A stretch of 6,622 nucleotides of DNA from an uncultured Collinsella sp. (GTDB lineage: Bacteria > Actinomycetota > Coriobacteriia > Coriobacteriales > Coriobacteriaceae): NCBI GenBank assembly GCA_900549275.1, contig URNU01000085.1:1-6622 (forward strand), read 5' to 3'. Below the pieces are notes generated by a model. That model had not been told where the DNA came from. It saw nothing but the letters and a program-made list of their open reading frames with translations, and made no database searches. Below, piece by piece: positions 6,092 to 6,622 of the stretch; within the stretch, counting starts at the first letter, position 1, and each line of letters begins with the position of its first letter. Position numbers and translations under genes: made by a program.

Positions 6092-6622
6092 CTACTTAGA
6101 GTAGAGCTCGACGATGAGCTGCTCGTTGATATCACCGCTGATCTGCTCACGCGTCGGCAGAGCGAGCACGTTACCAGACAGCTTCTCGATATCGACCTCG
6201 AGCCAGCCAGGAACCTCAAAGCGCTCGGAGGAAATCAGGGCCTCCTTGATGGGGAGGAGGTCACGGAACTTCTCGCCGACAGCGACGACGTCGCCGGCCT
6301 TGACGCGGTAGGACGGGATGTCCACGCGCTTGCCGTTCACGGTGAAGTGACCGTGACGGACGGACTGACGAGCCTCTTTGCGGGTGCGGGCGAAGCCAAG
6401 ACGGAAGACGACGTTGTCGAGGCGAGACTCAAGGATGATCATGAGGTTCTCACCGGTGACGCCGTTCATCTTACGGGCCTTGTTGAAGTAGCCGTGGAAC
6501 TGCTTCTCCAGAACGCCATAAATGAACTTGACCTTCTGCTTCTCGCGCAGCTGCATGCCGTACTCAGATTCCTTGCGACGGCGCTTGGGCTGACGGATAG
6601 ATTCCTTCTTGCTGCTGTAACC
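6092..6622 (-). CDS. rpsD: 30S ribosomal protein uS4, 5' partial
   Basis: uS4 is a primary 16S rRNA-binding protein of the small subunit body. In many bacteria it also represses translation of its own operon. The frame is open to the window edge, giving 177 codons including the stop, so the first 25-30 residues are missing. An internal ATG at 6556 is not the start, because 22 in-frame codons before it encode the S4-like run ending SEYG. The visible part has QLREKQKVKFIYGVLEKQF just after that, then the S4 RNA-binding domain (LESRLDNVVFRLGFARTRKEARQ through VNGKRVDIPSYRVKAGD) and the C-terminal segment ending ELYSK. The residues just before SEYG are Arg/Lys-rich (QPKRRRKE) where most S4 proteins have PPGQHG. 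It is followed 32 bp later by rpoA. Confidence 0.96.
   Translation of the reverse strand, partial: GYSSKKESIRQPKRRRKESEYGMQLREKQKVKFIYGVLEKQFHGYFNKARKMNGVTGENLMIILESRLDNVVFRLGFARTRKEARQSVRHGHFTVNGKRVDIPSYRVKAGDVVAVGEKFRDLLPIKEALISSERFEVPGWLEVDIEKLSGNVLALPTREQISGDINEQLIVELYSK

Noticed and set aside
1..6622. A novel defence, mobile or RNA-based system in the window
   Set aside because: No CRISPR-like repeats, transposase, recombinase, toxin-antitoxin pair, tRNA or large structured non-coding region is visible. Almost all the sequence is accounted for by seven genes and short gaps.

Overview
The window is a stretch of GC-rich, actinobacterial-type chromosome. The alpha subunit C-terminal domain, the Ala/Lys/Glu-tailed bL17 and the ArgR all look actinobacterial. 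The combination of clear Shine-Dalgarno sites, a Pro/Thr-tailed class A PBP and this gene set suggests the class Coriobacteriia, plausibly Collinsella or a relative. That placement is inference from sequence style and was not tested by a search.

Layout: a 5'-truncated class A penicillin-binding protein gene runs on the + strand (1-1731) and ends at a strong intrinsic terminator (1755-1797). All other genes lie on the - strand. Read in their direction of transcription (right to left) they are rpsD (5' end outside the window), rpoA, rplQ, a strong terminator at 4563-4593, truA, a divergent GT-A-fold glycosyltransferase-like gene, and argR with its own terminator at 1857-1886. The PBP gene and argR converge, with one unidirectional terminator for each.

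The genes work as separate units. rpsD-rpoA-rplQ is the distal end of the conserved ribosomal protein/RNA polymerase alpha operon, with gaps of about 30 bp and a terminator after rplQ. truA makes tRNA pseudouridines at positions 38-40 and begins only 35 bp after that terminator. The glycosyltransferase-like protein has lost the acidic residues expected of a GT2 enzyme, so its activity is doubtful. ArgR is a full-length arginine repressor behind an AT-rich upstream region that carries dyad-symmetric sequences and may be autoregulated. The PBP builds and cross-links peptidoglycan outside the membrane and ends in a repetitive Pro-Thr/Pro-Asp tail.

I see no CRISPR array, insertion sequence, prophage, tRNA or clearly new multi-gene system. 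The points most worth a second look are the degenerate glycosyltransferase, the dyads upstream of argR, the repeat-encoded PBP tail, the atypical N-terminal part of S4 and the terminator placed directly ahead of truA.
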